Assembly: GCF_030445035.2 (NCBI RefSeq) | Contig: NC_080680.1 | Span: forward strand, 111,750,228 to 111,814,227 | Direction: 5' to 3' | Length of the DNA stretch: 64,000 bases | DNA from: Dasypus novemcinctus | Lineage: Eukaryota; Chordata; Mammalia; Cingulata; Dasypodidae | Shown here: positions 22,681-35,282 of the stretch, one piece after another | Numbering within the stretch: position 1 is the first letter of the stretch | How the letters are laid out: the number at the start of each line of letters is the position of its first letter | Position numbers and translations under genes: made by a program | Notes under the pieces: model-generated | What the model was told of the DNA's origin: nothing | The model's database searches: none | Seen by the model: only the letters and a program-made list of their open reading frames with translations

Positions 22681-24059
22681 CTCATTGCTAGAATGTAGAT
22701 GTGCTGGTTGACTTTATGGATAAGGTTATGCCAAGTGTCCATCCTGCATGGAATGGGAAGGCTCTGTGGACACATGTTAGGAAATGCAGCTGGACAGGCA
22801 GAGTTGTGTATATTTCTGAGCGCACTTGAGAAGAGGGTTTGGAGTTGAGATGGTAGGTAATGGGACCATTGGAGTTTCCTAAGCAGTAGAGTGTGCACGG
22901 AACCTGAGCTAAACAGGCATTTACGTGTATGCGGAGCTTGACACTTTACGAAGTCTCTTGACATATTTACTTCTTTATACCACCCAGATAAGTAGAAACA
23001 GTGATTCAGGCAGCTGGAAAGAGGAAGGGGCAATGCAATGGTTGTCACAGATTCGCACAGAATGGGGCAACCAGACTATTTCTGGTTAAAATGTCAAGGA
23101 ATCATGTACTAAATTAATACCTGAAGGCTCTGATCCAAGGAACTAATTAGAAGCCATTAGCCGTGCAGTGGAGTATGTCAGAACACGCTCAAGGGACTGC
23201 AAAAAAGGAACAGAGAGTTTCCATGAATTAGACAGTAAGGGGAGTTGACGTGAATTAGATGATAAGGGAACCCCAAAACCACTTTGAGAACACAAACTAG
23301 AAAATATCTTTCATGTTGTGGGGATCTCTGAAAGGAGAAAAAGATAATAGAGAAGAAATAAGGGGCAGAGAAAATGGTTCTAATTATTGTCAAAAAGAGA
23401 ATAGTTACCAAAAGGCTTTACAGAGCACAAGTAAGAAGATGGAAAATGGATACTTTCTACAACTGGAAAACCTACAGAAGTCATTTGCCCTCAACCCGAT
23501 ATTATTTAGTTTTAATCCAGACTTTTCTTTTAGAGAGAGAAAAAACAGCATCAAAATGAAAAGTGGAAGGAAAGGAATAAGAAAAAAAAAAAAGGTAAGT
23601 AGTGAAAAATGAGGGAATGAAAATAGGGAGCAGGAAAAGCTGGCCATGTCTGGGTGGTCCACCCCATATACCTCAAGACTTAAGAAGACAGTGTGTAGGG
23701 GATTTAGACTTGTATGGAGCTATGCAGTGATAAGATCAAATATCTGTTTTAGAAAGATGGCACATGGAGGAAGGAATAGGAGGCAAGCTGGGAAACCTGA
23801 CAGGAGACTGTACAGTAGTCAGAAGGCAGGAAATGATGGCTGAATGCACCAAGTAGGGTAAAAGCTGCAAACCAGGATTGGGGTTTCAGGATTGGGAGTC
23901 TGTGGGTGGGAAATGAGATTGGTCACTAAGATAGAAAACCTTTTGGTGGACCATTTAAGAGTGAGAAATTCAGTAGTAGACACATGGAATTGATTCCTGA
24001 TGTAATATCCAGGGAGAAGCCCCTGGAAGCAATTGGCTCTTGGGCTAAAATGCTGATAT

Positions 24060-25807
24060 AAGAAAAGAAGAAATGCCCAAAACTAGGAAGTTAAGAAAAG
24101 AAGAGAATAAATCTAAAGAAAGTAGAGAGAAACAAATAGTTATTAATAAAGTAACAGATATAGCAGAAATGAATGAAATAGAAACCAAATATTCAATAAA
24201 GAAGACCAACAAAACCAAAAGTGACTCTTTGCAAATGTTAATAAAAAGGATAAGTTGGAAAATGGACTTGGCCCAGTGGTTAGGGCGTCCGTCTACCACA
24301 TGGGAGGTCCGCAGTTCAACTTGACCCGTGTGGAGCTGGCCCATGCGCAGTGCTGATGTGCGCAAGGAGTGCCCTGCCATGCAGGGGTGTCCCCCGCGTA
24401 GGGGAGCCCCACGCGCAAGGAGTGTGCCCCGTAAGGAGAGCCGCCCAGCACGAAAGAAAGTGCAGCCTGCCCAGGAATGGCGCCGCCCACACTTCCCATG
24501 CCCCTGAGGACAACAGAAGCAGACAAAGAAACAAGACGCAGCAAATAGACACAGAGAACAGACAACGGGGTGGGGGGGGGGGGCGTTAAATAAATAAATA
24601 AATCTTTAAAAAAAAAAGATAAGTTTCTGATGAGATTGATCAAGAAAAGAGGACAGAAGGCACAAATAGTAGTAGGAATGAAAAAAGGGAAATAAACTTA
24701 GATATAGTAGAGATAAAAATAAGTTATAACTTCAACAATAAAAAGACAGATAACCCAATTTTAAAATGAGGAAAGGATCTGAATGGACAGTTCTCCAAAG
24801 AAGATATGCAAATGGATAACATCTTAGTCCTTGGAGAAATGTATATCAAAATCATGGGAGATACCACTTTGTACCCACTAGAATAGCTATAAACAGACAA
24901 GCAGTGTTGTTGAGGATGTGAAGAAATTGGACCCCTCATACACCACTGGTGAGACTGTAAAATGGTGCAGCTGCTTTGGAAAAGAAATCTGGCAGTTCCT
25001 CTGAAAGTAAAACAGAGTTACTATGACCAAGCAATTTCATTTCTAGGTATATATTTAAGAGAATTAAAAATAAATGTTCACACAGAAACTTGTATGCAAA
25101 TGTTTATAGCAGCATTATGCACACTGCCAAAAAGTAGGAACAACCTAAATGTCTATCGGCTGATGTAGGGATAAACAAAAGCTGGTATATTCATACAGTG
25201 AAATATTATTTGCCCCTAGAAAGGAGTGAAGTCTGATGTATGCTACAACATGGATAAACCTTGAAATCATTATACTAAGTGAAAGAAGCCAAACACAAAA
25301 AGATTCATATTATGTGATTCCATTTATGTGAAATATCTAGAATATTCAAATCTATCAAGACAGAAAGTAGATTAGAATTTGCCTAGGGGACATGAGAGAT
25401 AGGGGAGTGATGACCAAAGGGTTTGGGTTTCTTTTTGTGTGCGTGTGGGAAGGGTAATGACAATGTTCTGGAAGTAGATAGTGGTCGGGTGTACAACAGA
25501 GTGAATACACTAAAAACCAGTGAACTATATGGTGAATTTTATGGTATGTCAGTTGTATCTCGAAAAAGCAGATTTTCCAAAAAGCAAGCTAGTAAGAGAA
25601 TACAGTGAACAACTTTATGCCAGTAGCTTGAAAATATAAATGGACAATTTTCTAGAAAAATATAACTTAGCAAAAATGGACTCAAGAAGAATTAGAAAAC
25701 CTGAATCATTTTGTATCCATCAAAGAAATTGAGTCAGTTAAAAAAATCTTCTAACCAAGAGAGCTCAGACAGCTCTACCAGACACTCAAGAGATAGTTAA
25801 TGACACC
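24060..25807 (+). mobile_element. L1 fragments (ORF2 and 3' end), broken by a SINE
   Basis: ORF2-like text (cagaaatgaatgaaatagaaac) is interrupted by a DAS SINE. It is followed by an L1 3' end at about 24730-25600 (tatgcaaatggataacatc, ctataaacagacaagcag, atattcatacagtg, atctcgaaaaagcag). More ORF2-like sequence follows to about 25,800. Non-coding. Confidence 0.7.
24257..24612 (+). mobile_element. DAS-type SINE
   Basis: Starts ggaaaatggacttggccc, with B-box-like gttcaacttgaccc, a GC-rich body and an AAATAAATAAATAAATC tail with a G-rich run near 24568. Flanking duplications are aaaaggataagtt (24244-24256) and aaaaagataagtt (24613-24625). Confidence 0.9.
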
Positions 25808-26239
25808 TGTGATGGTTAAGCTAATATATCAACTCGGCCAGGTAATGGTGCCCAATAGTTTGGTCAAGCTAGCCATGTGCTGATTGTAATACAAGGATAT
25901 TTCATGGACTTTAATCGTCAGTGAGTCGATTGCATCGATGGCTGGTTATCATCTAAGATTGCTGTCAGCAATGAGTGGCATCTCATCCAGTCAGTTGGAG
26001 ACCTTAAAAGGGGAAGTGATTTCAGCATTCAGAGAAAGAGAATTCTCATCTCTACTTTGGACGGCCAACATCTCAAGGGAACTCATCAAAGACCTTCATT
26101 GGAACCCCTTGTTTGCAGCCTGCCCTATGAAATCTGGACTTGTGCATCCCCACGGTTACAGGAAAGAATTTCATAAAATCTCATACTATTTACAGATATC
26201 TCCTGTCAATTCTGTTTCCTTGGAGAACCCTGACTAATA
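25808..26239 (+). mobile_element. 5' LTR of a MaLR-like provirus remnant
   Basis: Begins tgtgatggttaagct and ends tggagaaccctgactaata, start and end phrases I associate with MLT1-type MaLR LTRs. It is followed directly by aagtttggtactgggagtgg, the typical start of a MaLR internal region. It does not resemble the LTR at the other end of this internal region. Confidence 0.7.
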
Positions 26240-27711
26240 AAGTTTGGTACTGGGAGTGGGGTTGTGCTTTTGCAATTACCAAAAATGCTGGAATGGTTTT
26301 ATAAATGGGGAAAGGGTATTTTTTTGAAGTATTGTGAGATGCTTGATAGAAAAGGCCTAAATTGCTTTGAAGAGACTGTTGGTAGGAATGTGGATGCTAA
26401 AGAGACTTTTGATAAGGCCCTGGAAGGAAGGAAACTGGAGGAAACGCAATCTGTGTTTTAAAGTTGCAGAGAACTTAGCAAGTTTGACTCTGGATGTTAT
26501 ATGGAAGGCAGAATTTGAAAATTACAAGCTTGGACATTTATCCAAGGAACTTTCCAAACTAAATGGAACATGCCTGGCTTGTTCTTGCAGCTTATAGCAA
26601 AATGTTAGAGAAATTAATTGTTGGGCACAAAGAAACCAGGAACTGATTCCAGAAATTCCATGCCTCTGGAAATAAGCCCCCAAAAGATAGCGCTCCATTT
26701 GAGGAATTAACTAAACTTAGAACTTGTAAGTCAGAATTGAAAATGCAGTTATCCTGGAAAGACTTGTGGAAAGTCTTACTGACTGATGGCTTGGACCCCT
26801 GCTTTCTGCATGCTAAACCAACAAGCTTTTTGCAAAATCTGTATGAACAAAAGTACTGTCAGCCTGGGCTAAAAGCGACAGAGACAGGAGAGATGAAAGG
26901 GAAAACAACTATAAGAGGAAAACCAGGGAAGCTGAGATCTTGGGCCAAGAGAGGAAGCCCATCCATGTGTATGGAGAGGGTGAGTTTGCCCCGGCATTTG
27001 AAGAGGGTGGGTGTGCCAGCCCACTGTTGAGGGAGAGTTTTGCCACCCCAGGCTACAGAGAGGGTGGAGCACATTCCCCAAGGGCTGGGGAGAGTCACCA
27101 CCCCAGTGCTCTGAGAGGGGTGGGCCTGTTCCCCATAGATTAGGGAAGGCCAGGTCACCACCTCATTCTTTTCAGGAGATCAGGCCTGTATGCCAGAGAT
27201 TAGAGAGAATGTCGCCGCCATCTCACTGTATTTAGGAGGTTGAGACTCTACCCCAGAGATTGGGTAAAGTGTGGCCATCACCCCAGTGTTCTTGGAGGGT
27301 GAGGTCTGGAGCTCAGTCACCACCCAGATGCTTGATGAGGGTGGAACCAAGAAAATGGCCATGAGGCCTCAAGGAGGAGAAGAAACCACCATCTTAAGAA
27401 TGACTCTCAGACTTTGAAATCTAATGGAGTGTGCCCTGCGGGTTTTCAGAACTGTTGGGGACCCGTGATGTATGTTTCCCTCCCACATTCTCCTTGTGGT
27501 AATGCACATGTTTATCCTTTGTCTGTCCCTCTGTATATTGCAGGCAGATAGCTTATTTTGTAAGTTTCACAGGTCTCCCGCCAGGGGACTTTGCCCTGAG
27601 AAAAACTGTATTTCTATATACTGATTGTGATATGATTTTGCACTTAGCACTGCTACTGAAATAAGATATTTTGTAATATTGTGATATCTTTTTGGGATTC
27701 AGAGGGTGGAG
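26240..27711 (+). mobile_element. MaLR-like provirus internal region
   Basis: Follows the 5' LTR with primer-site-like text and phrases such as gatgcttgatagaaaaggc, ttgaagagactgttggtagg, gcagagaacttagcaagt and actaaatggaacatgcctgg, as in ERVL-MaLR internal sequences. It carries no intact gag, pol or env frame; only short broken frames remain. It ends with a purine-rich stretch cagagggtggag, the expected polypurine tract, immediately before the 3' LTR. Confidence 0.65.
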
Positions 27712-28661
27712 TGTGGCAGTTTGAGATTATTTATGAATCCCCAAAAAAGATTATGTTTGTCAACTAATCTGGGTGTGAAACCCTTTGAATGCATTAGATT
27801 CAGCTGACACATCTTGATTAAATAACCTGTTAGGATTGGAGCTTTGATATTGGCCATGTCGGTAGGGTCCCCACCCCCTTGGTGGGCTGATATAAACAGA
27901 CGCTCAAGAAGACAGATGAGGGAAGCGGATTTGGCTCAATGGATAAGCATCCGCCTACCACATGGGAGGTCCAGGGTTCAAACCCAGGGCCTCTTGACCC
28001 ATGTGGTGAGCTGGCTCATGCGTGGTGCTGATGTGTGCAAGGAGGTGTGTCATGCAGGGGTGTCCCCCACGTAGAGGAGCCCCATGCACAAGGAGTGTAC
28101 CCCCACAAGGAGAGCCGCCCAGCACGAGAAAAGTGCAGTCTGCCCAGAGTGGTGCCACACACACACAGAGTTGACGCAGCAAGATGATGCAACAACAACA
28201 AAAAAGAGACACAGATTCCCGGTGCCACTGAAGTGGACACAGAAGAGCACATACAGCAAACGGACACAGAGAGCAGACAAGGCGGGGGAGGAGAGAGGGG
28301 AGAGAAATAAAAAAACATAAGTCTTTAAAAAAAAAAAAAAAAAAGACAGACACACGGTCCTGCCATGTGACAGATAGGATAAGACTCAAACCACTAAAGC
28401 CCCGGGAAGAGAAATGAGCCATTTGCCTGATAGTTTGCAGCTGAAGAGAACAGTGAACAGTGCACCTGAGCAGCTGAGAAAGCCAAGATCACCGACCATC
28501 TTGCTTCAACACATGGTAACTGACTTTGGTGAAAAGGCAACCTTGAGTTGGATTCTATAGAGTCTTGTAACCTGCAAGCTTTTACTGCAGATAAATACCC
28601 TTTATAAAAGCCAACATATTTCCGGTACTTTGTATCAACACCCCTTTGGCAGACTACTACA
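27712..28661 (+). mobile_element. 3' LTR of the MaLR-like remnant, split by a SINE
   Basis: Begins tgtggcagtttgagatt and ends cctttggcagactactaca, the same family as 35283-35808 and (reversed) 7572-8085. A DAS SINE at 27917-28342 interrupts it. Its sequence is unlike the 5' LTR at 25808. Confidence 0.72.
27917..28342 (+). mobile_element. DAS-type SINE inserted in an LTR
   Basis: Starts gggaagcggatttggctc, with B-box-like ggttcaaaccc, a tail aagtctttaaaa and poly-A. Short flanking duplication aagacaga at 27909-27916 and 28343-28350. It is younger than the LTR it interrupts. Confidence 0.85.
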
Positions 28662-29140
28662 CCCTCAAAGAAATCCCATATACTTTAGCCCTCACCCCCC
28701 CCCCCCGTCCCCCATTCTCCCATCTCCCCAGCCCTAGGCAACCAGCATTTCTATAGATTTACCTTTTCTGAATATTTCATTTAAATGAAGTCATACAGTA
28801 TGTGGACTTTGTGCCTGGCTTCTTTCACTTAGCAAAAGGAAGTGGTAGCATGGGTCAGTACTTCGTTCCTTTTTATGGTGACTACTATTCCACAGTATGG
28901 ATATACCACATTTTGTGTATCCATTCATCATTTGATGGATATTTGGGTAGTTTCTACTTTTTTTGGCCATTATGAGTAATTTTAGTAGAACATTTGTATA
29001 CAAATTTTTATGCAAACATATATTTTCATTTCTAGGAGTGGAATTGTTAGGTGATAGTGTAACTCTATTTTTAACCTTTGGAGGAACTGCCAAACTTTTC
29101 CAAAGCGGCTATATCCCTGTACGTTCCCACCAGCAGCGAA
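28662..29140 (-). mobile_element. L1 3' region, reverse orientation
   Basis: Reverse-strand phrases ccctaggcaaccagcattt, gcctggcttctttcactta, actattccacagtatggat and cattcatcatttgatgg, after an internal C-run near 28690-28705. Degenerate. Confidence 0.7.
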
Positions 29141-29439
29141 GATATCCATTTGGGCTTGTGTGGATCCAACAAATGGGTTGGGGTCCTGGAGCCTCCTGCC
29201 TGGGGCCAGGGGCCAGTTTCCTTGGCAGGCCAGTTCAGTGATGGTGGTCCAGGTGACATTCCTGGGAGCTCCACTTAGAGCTTGCCCCTCCAGCCCTCCC
29301 AAAGATGTAAAACATCAAATTACCTACCTGTTCTACTGCCAATAGCTACAGTAGTTCCTGTTTTCTGTAAAAGACCTCAACTGATAAGAAATAATTATAA
29401 CTGCTTTTTGAAAATTATAAAACATGACAACTAACACTC

Positions 29440-30420
29440 TTGGTAAACTTGACAGCCAGGGAAAAAATGGTGGAAATGTATAAAATGGTGTGTAACGGGG
29501 CCACAACATTGTGAACATAATTAACAGCACTGAATTATATATTTGGATGTAGTTAAAAGGGGAATTTTTAGGTTGTACATATGTTACTAGAATAAAAATA
29601 AAAACAAACATAGGACTGTATGACACAAACTGTGGACCCTATTGAAAATGATGGCTTATAGTTAATAATAGTACAATTATAAAAATATTTTTTCTTGAAT
29701 TTTAACAAATGTACCACACTAATGCAAGGTGTTAATACTAGGGTGGCATATGGGAACTCTGTATTTTATGCATGATTTTTCTGTAAACCTACAACTTCTC
29801 TAAAAAAATATTAATAGACTATTAGATGAAAAAAAGAGAAACTTGAACAAGCCAAAATGATTAAAGAAATGTAAATATTAGCTAACTGAATCAGTGTATC
29901 AAAAAACATACATTATGAGCAAATAAAGTTTATCTTAGAAATAAAAGGATGGTTTGACATGAGAAAAATCTATTTAACTTACCATGCATGTATTTAAAAA
30001 AAAAAAGATGTATTAAAAACGAAAAAAATGTTCTGCATATAAGTGTAAGTTTTAGAGAAACTCTTAGAAAATTAAAACTATAAAGGAACACCCTTAACAT
30101 GTTATAGTCTATCCTTTAACAAGCTACAACCATCAGGACACTTGATGGAAAATCTTTAGATGTATTTTCCTTAACATCAAAGTAAGGCATGGGGTCAAAT
30201 TAAGGCATAGATACATATTATTACTGCTATTGTTCAGTACAATCCTGGAAAAGAAAAGAAATCAGAGAGAGAAGAATTAGAAGATAAGATATGATATGAC
30301 CATTTACATAGAAAACCCCAAAGAATTAACAAATTGATATAATCAGAGAGTGCATCAAGTTTGCTGTAAACAAGATCAGCATACACAGGTCAACAGCTTT
30401 CTTCCTCACTAGCAAAAATA
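29440..30420 (+). mobile_element. L1 3' end followed by L1 ORF2 fragment
   Basis: Positions 29440-29815 repeat the L1 3' end seen at 4870-5290 (aggttgtacatatgtta, accacactaatgcaagg, ctacaacttctctaaaaa). Positions 29820-30420 resemble the 3' part of L1 ORF2 (gaaataaaaggatggtttgac, agctacaaccatcagg). Neither has an intact frame. Confidence 0.65.
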
Positions 30421-30690
30421 CACAGAGGAGCCAGATCTAGAAGTCAGCAGAACCCAGAAGACACCAGGAGAGAGAGATGGCCATGCGATGGAGGCCGAGA
30501 TGCAAGCCAAGGGACCCCAAGGGCTGCGGCAAGCCAGCAACCAGAGCACTGCAGACTTCACGAGAACGCTCGGTCATGCCGACACCTTGAGTTTGAACTT
30601 CTAGCCTCTGAAACCATGAGACAGTAAATCCCTGTTACTAAGCCAGCCATTGTGTGATATTTGTCATAGCAGCCCTGGCAAGACAAATGG
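30420..30690 (+). mobile_element. Partial MaLR-like LTR 3' part
   Basis: Text such as gaacccagaagacaccagg, gcctctgaaaccatgagac, actaagccagccattgtg and catagcagccctggcaagac matches the distal part of the LTR family at 158-692. The 5' edge cannot be placed. Confidence 0.5.
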
Positions 30691-31459
30691 CTTCGGGATT
30701 GTGGTGAGAAATAAAAGAGGAACATGTACGATGCTGCTTACCATAGTTTGCAGTTGCTCAGTAAGTACTAAGAAAAGCACAACTCACCTAAGATAGGCCT
30801 CAGTCTGTAGTACTGAAGTACTGATGTAGGGCTTAGTATAAAATAAGAGTAAAATTAGAATAAGTAATGCATTTGGCTTATTCAGAGATAGCGAAATGTG
30901 TGTGAGGTGTTTTAGCATCTGTTCAAGATGTAGGGTAATGGAAATAGGCAATCCATAGTCCACAGATATGTGCCAGGAAGGTATGGACTGCTGCTTTATT
31001 TTTTTAAAAGGTGTAATGAGTCTAACGGAACAAAGTAAAAGGAAACAGAGTAAACCGTTTAGGAGAAAAGTGTTTCTGTCTCAAACTAGGTATAATGTAC
31101 ACCTACCCTTAAGTATATGATTTGATTCATTATTGTAGTAAGTAATCATATAAGGAAGATAAGAAAGATACATAGCCGTTAAAAACTGTATGTTTAAGAA
31201 ATTGAGATGTGAATATTGTACATGCAGCTTAATGAAAAAATGAAAGTTCAGAGAAATGGATTGGAAAAGCCCTAATATTAAGTATTCATATAACTGTTAT
31301 TTTTCTCTTAAAGCATGTGTATTGCATTAAAAATTGTGATTTTCAAACTCCCAGGGGATAGTAGTGACCCAGTGGTTATTTGCTGTTATACCCCCTTGGT
31401 TACTCAGATTCCTTGCCAGTAAAATGGGAAAGGAGCCCACATCTTTTCAATTCATGTGT

Positions 31460-32270
31460 AAGGTGGGGTCCAAAGATGTGTGCCCTGGGTCCTCAGAAAA
31501 TTAAGTGCAGAATTACTGTATGACCTGACAATCCCACTTCTAGGTGTATACTCAGAAAATTTGAAAGAAGGGACTCGAAAAAATATTTGCACACCAGTGT
31601 TTATATTCGCAGTTGCCAAAAATTGGAAGCAACCCAAGTGTCCATCAGCTGATGATTAGATAAATAAAATGTGGTATATACATACAATGGAATTTTATGG
31701 AATGAAGTTCTGATACATGCAACAACATGGATGTTGAAGGTACCATGTTGAGTGACATAAGGCAGACACAAAAGGATAAATGTTGTATGATCTCACTGAT
31801 ACGAACCAATTAGAGTAAGCAAACTCATAGAGTCAGAATCTATAGGTTAACGGGCTGGGGTGAGGGTAGGGAATGGGAAGTTAATGCTTAACTTGTACGG
31901 AGTTTCTATTTGGATTGATGGTGAGTTTTGGTAATTGATGGTGATGGTAACTCAGCCTTATGAATGTGATTAACAGTACTGAATTATATATGTGAATGTG
32001 GCTAAAAGGGAAAATTATGAGTTGTATATGTGTTACTAGAATAAAAGTGAGAATAAACAAAGGACTGTACAACACAGTCAACCCTATTGTAAACAATGGA
32101 CTATAGTTAATGCATAGTTAGCAATTATAAAAATGTTCTTTTGTGAATTGTGACAAATGTACCACACTAATGCAAGGTGCTAATAAGAGGCTGGTATAGG
32201 GGTCTCTCTATTTTATGCATGATTTTTCAGTAAACCTACAACTTTTCTAATAATAAAAACAAACAAAAAG
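31460..32270 (+). mobile_element. L1 3' end
   Basis: Begins with ccacttctaggtgtatactc, continues with aattggaagcaacccaagtg and gcaacaacatggatgttg. From about 31880 it ends in the same terminal unit as at 4870-5290 and 29440-29815. It stops about 180 bp before FRRS1L exon 2. Confidence 0.75.
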
Positions 32271-32452
32271 CCCTGTATGCCTTGTCCCCTTCCCCATGAA
32301 GGGGCCTATGAGCCTTAGTCAAAGCTCTTTTCTGAAGTCCCAAACATTTCTAAACCTGTGTGATGGAGAACTGTCAACACATTTAAAAAGCTGTTTGTCA
32401 TTGGAAAAGTTGTAACTGGATTTTCTAACCATTATTTCTTCTTACTACCCAG

Positions 32453-32537
32453 GTTACCCTTTCCCTACTGCTCCTCCAGTGGATCCATTTGCCAAAATCA
32501 AAGTGGATGACTGTGGCAAGACCAAGGGATGCTTTAG
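32453..32537 (+). CDS. FRRS1L: FRRS1L coding exon 2
   Basis: Acceptor ctacccag. The exon supplies GT of the split glycine codon 80, then 27 codons from [12 protein letters not shown] to [10 protein letters not shown], and AG of arginine codon 108. This is the segment leading into the DOMON domain, with conserved cysteines. The inferred donor AG|gttggt is weak. Twelve bases downstream lies a perfect gtaagt donor that would also keep the frame. I chose the first donor because it gives CFRYGKPG, as I remember the human protein. Confidence 0.93.
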
Positions 32538-35095
32538 GTTGGTAGAACAGTAAGTGGGATAACTTTAAGGCTAAGAAATTGGCTGGCTTTTCAAGGAAGT
32601 ATTCAGTTGGTGTGGAGTTCATTCTAACCAGGGATCTGGCCCCCTAGGCAGTGTCAGCAGGTGTGTAGCCTGTTTCTCATGGCCATCCCATTCTTCAGTC
32701 TTATGGACCTTTTGATTCTAGAATTCCTCAGACTCTGGAACATTTGTCTCTGGTTCTTAATTTAAATTCCTGAAAGAGAGAATCCATTCGGTCCTGGCCC
32801 AGGGCATCTCTCCGAGGCAGGTCGCAGTTCACGGCTGGTTGGCCTGCTTATGGCTGGGCTGCCTTTGGCCTCGGTTCTACTCTTTGCCAAGTGGCTGCAT
32901 GACAAAGGATAACAGGATACAGAGCGTGTGGGCAGGACAGGGCGATGCCAGACATGTATGAAGCCCAATGCTTTTTCAAATAAATAGTCATGGCTTATGT
33001 GCATTTGTGTGATACTAAGTAGCTATCAAGTATTGATTACTTGGTATCTCAAGTTAATGAGTTCCTATGTAATTATTGGTAGTTTTCTATGAAGATGTGA
33101 TGGACTGGGGCTAGAAACAATAGTGTAGACAGTGGACCTTCCCATTTAGACATCTTTGCTTTGTTGGAAAAGCCCCCTCCCTCTCTTTTTTCAGTCCTTT
33201 TATTTCCTCAAATGAATCGCCCTTGAGTAAAGATTTTGATGGCCATTTCACTGAAGGCTCTGGTTTTTTGGGGGGCCGGGAGGGTCAGTGTTCAAGGACT
33301 GAGGTGTGAAAATCTAGTATGGGGGTTTGGAGCTGTCTTTGGGTTATAAAGGCATTTCAAGAATTAAAAAAATACTCAAGAATACAATTATTGAGGAAGA
33401 TGGCCAGTAACATAAATGGTATTTAGGGCATGCTTTTGAGAAGAGAAGGCATTCCCTGTGGGCTTCAGGCTGACTTATTTTCTGGCACAGTCACCCCTCC
33501 TTTAGTTCCTTACTCCTTTTAGAGTTTCTCTTTTATCCCAGTTCCACGTGGCCTTGATCTTGTACATCTCTTCCCAGCTGTTCAAGATATACTAGCCAGC
33601 TTACTAGCTTGTGCCTTGACTCCTTCCTCACTCCAAACTTAGCTGCCTCAAGTCCTGTTCCTTCAGCTACCTCCATCTGCTTAGATTGTCCCAACCGATG
33701 CTACAATTTTCTCCCATCCTGAAAACAGTGTAATACAGTGAGTGCCCCTCAAAGCAGGGCCTGCCAATTCTTAAAGGATCCACAAGTCCTTTGGGTTTTC
33801 ATTTCAATGATATGCTTTTAAAAAGTTAATGTGTGCATTATCTGATTATCTGGATAACCACCTAATACTGCTCTGTGTTTTAATGTCTGAATTTATGATT
33901 GTCTTAGCACCGAGTAGCCCAAAAGAACAAAGGCAAATTTAGTAATTAAATGATGCATTCATAGTCAGCAAATATCAATCGAGGTATTTTGGGGGGACCT
34001 TCTATAAATGAAGGTTATGCAGCAATTCAAACAGGTGAAAGTGGATGGTTGAGCCACTGTACTTTGTTCATTTGTCAGAGCATGTTCCCCTCAAAAGGCC
34101 TGCACGGTTCAGGCCGACGTACCCCATACGTGTGAGCAGAAATTTATTTTCAGTAAAACGACATCACCCATCCCTTGAAGGCAACCAATTTAAATGTTCC
34201 TGCTTTTGTAGTTTAATTTATATATAATTTGTAAATTTGTTTTAGCTGAACAGCGGTATGAAAATTTGGAAGTAAAAAGAGTTGTATATCTTTTTTTTTT
34301 TTTTTTTAAAGATTTATTTATTTATTTAATTCCCCCCCTCCCCTGGTTGTCTGTTCTTGGTGTCTATTTGCTGCATCTTGTTTCTTTGTCCGCTTCTGTT
34401 GTCGTCAGCGGTACGGGAAGTGTGGGCGGCGCCATTCCTGGGCAGGCTGCTCTTTCTTTTCACGCTGGGCGGCTTTCCTCACGGGCGCACTCCTTGCGCG
34501 TGGGGCTCCCCCACGCGGGGGACACCCTTGCGTGGCACGGCACTCCTTGAGTGCATCAGCACTGCGCATGGCCAGCTCCACACGGGTCAAGGAGGCCCGG
34601 GGTTTGAACGGCGGACCTCCCATGTGGTAGACGGACGCCCTAACCACTGGGCCAAAGTCCGTTTCCCATAAAGAGTTGTATATCTTTAAGTGACAAAAAC
34701 CATTTTAAGTTATTCTCTCAGAGAATTTTTTCCCTCTCAGAGGGATTCAGAAATAATTCAGTAATGACTCACGTTTGAGAAACTTGGAGTAAGGCAGAGG
34801 ACACGGGCTGGAAGCTCAGAGAGCCGGAATCCAGCCCTGGCGCTGCCGCTGACTCCCGCTGTGATTTGGAGCAAGCCCCTGCCCATCGCTGGGCCTCAGT
34901 TTGTTTATAAAGTGGAGCAGCTCATCTCCAAAATCTCTCTAACGGAGTGAAGCTGTGGTTTTGAGGTCCCAGCCAGCAAAGATCAGCATTCAGTAATACT
35001 GCTGAGCCTCCTAGCTGATGCGTGGTAGCTGCTCTGCGGGAACTGTGAACGAGTAGGTGAAGCAGCAGCAAGGTCTGTTTTGATGTGTCCTGCAG
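32538..35095 (+). other. FRRS1L: FRRS1L intron 2
   Basis: A 2.6-kb intron ending in the acceptor gtcctgcag. It contains a reversed DAS SINE (34294-34668) and a MIR-like relic at about 34800-34920. The first 1.7 kb shows nothing that I can assign. Confidence 0.85.
34294..34668 (-). mobile_element. DAS-type SINE, reverse orientation
   Basis: Minus-strand copy with a poly-T start and the head (reverse of gggaaacggactttggccc) at its right end. The duplication aaagagttgtatatc lies at 34276-34290 and from 34670, both copies matching, with the adjoining ttt also shared. A recent insertion. Confidence 0.92.
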
Positions 35096-35234
35096 GTACG
35101 GCAAGCCAGGCTGTAATGCGGAGACCTGTGACTACTTCCTTAGCTACCGGATGATAGGGGCTGATGTGGAGTTTGAGCTGAGCGCAGACACAGATGGTTG
35201 GGTCGCGGTTGGATTCTCTTCGGACAAAAAAATG
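35096..35234 (+). CDS. FRRS1L: FRRS1L coding exon 3 (DOMON domain, first part)
   Basis: Acceptor tcctgcag and donor gtaaga. One base completes arginine codon 108, then 46 codons read from [14 protein letters not shown] through [18 protein letters not shown] to KKM. This is the start of the DOMON (dopamine beta-monooxygenase N-terminal) fold, a beta sandwich that binds haem or sugars in other proteins. Whether FRRS1L binds a ligand is not visible here. It ends in phase 0. Confidence 0.97.
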
Positions 35235-35282
35235 GTAAGAGACAAATATTGACAGAGCTGATGTTCTTTTGAGTTTGCTGTG

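Larger units (their letters stand above)
18794..32452 (+). other. FRRS1L: FRRS1L intron 1
   Basis: A 13.7-kb intron from donor gtgagg to acceptor ctacccag. The first kilobase is GC-rich with a possible REST half-site pair near 19044-19060. At 19720-20520 there are two diverged ancient repeats of uncertain family, and a MIR lies at about 22520-22680. From 24,060 onward it is a pile of L1 fragments, a MaLR-like provirus remnant (25808-28661), DAS SINEs and a partial LTR at about 30420-30690. No additional coding exon was recognised. The stretch 20,520-24,050 holds little that I can assign apart from the MIR. Confidence 0.8.
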
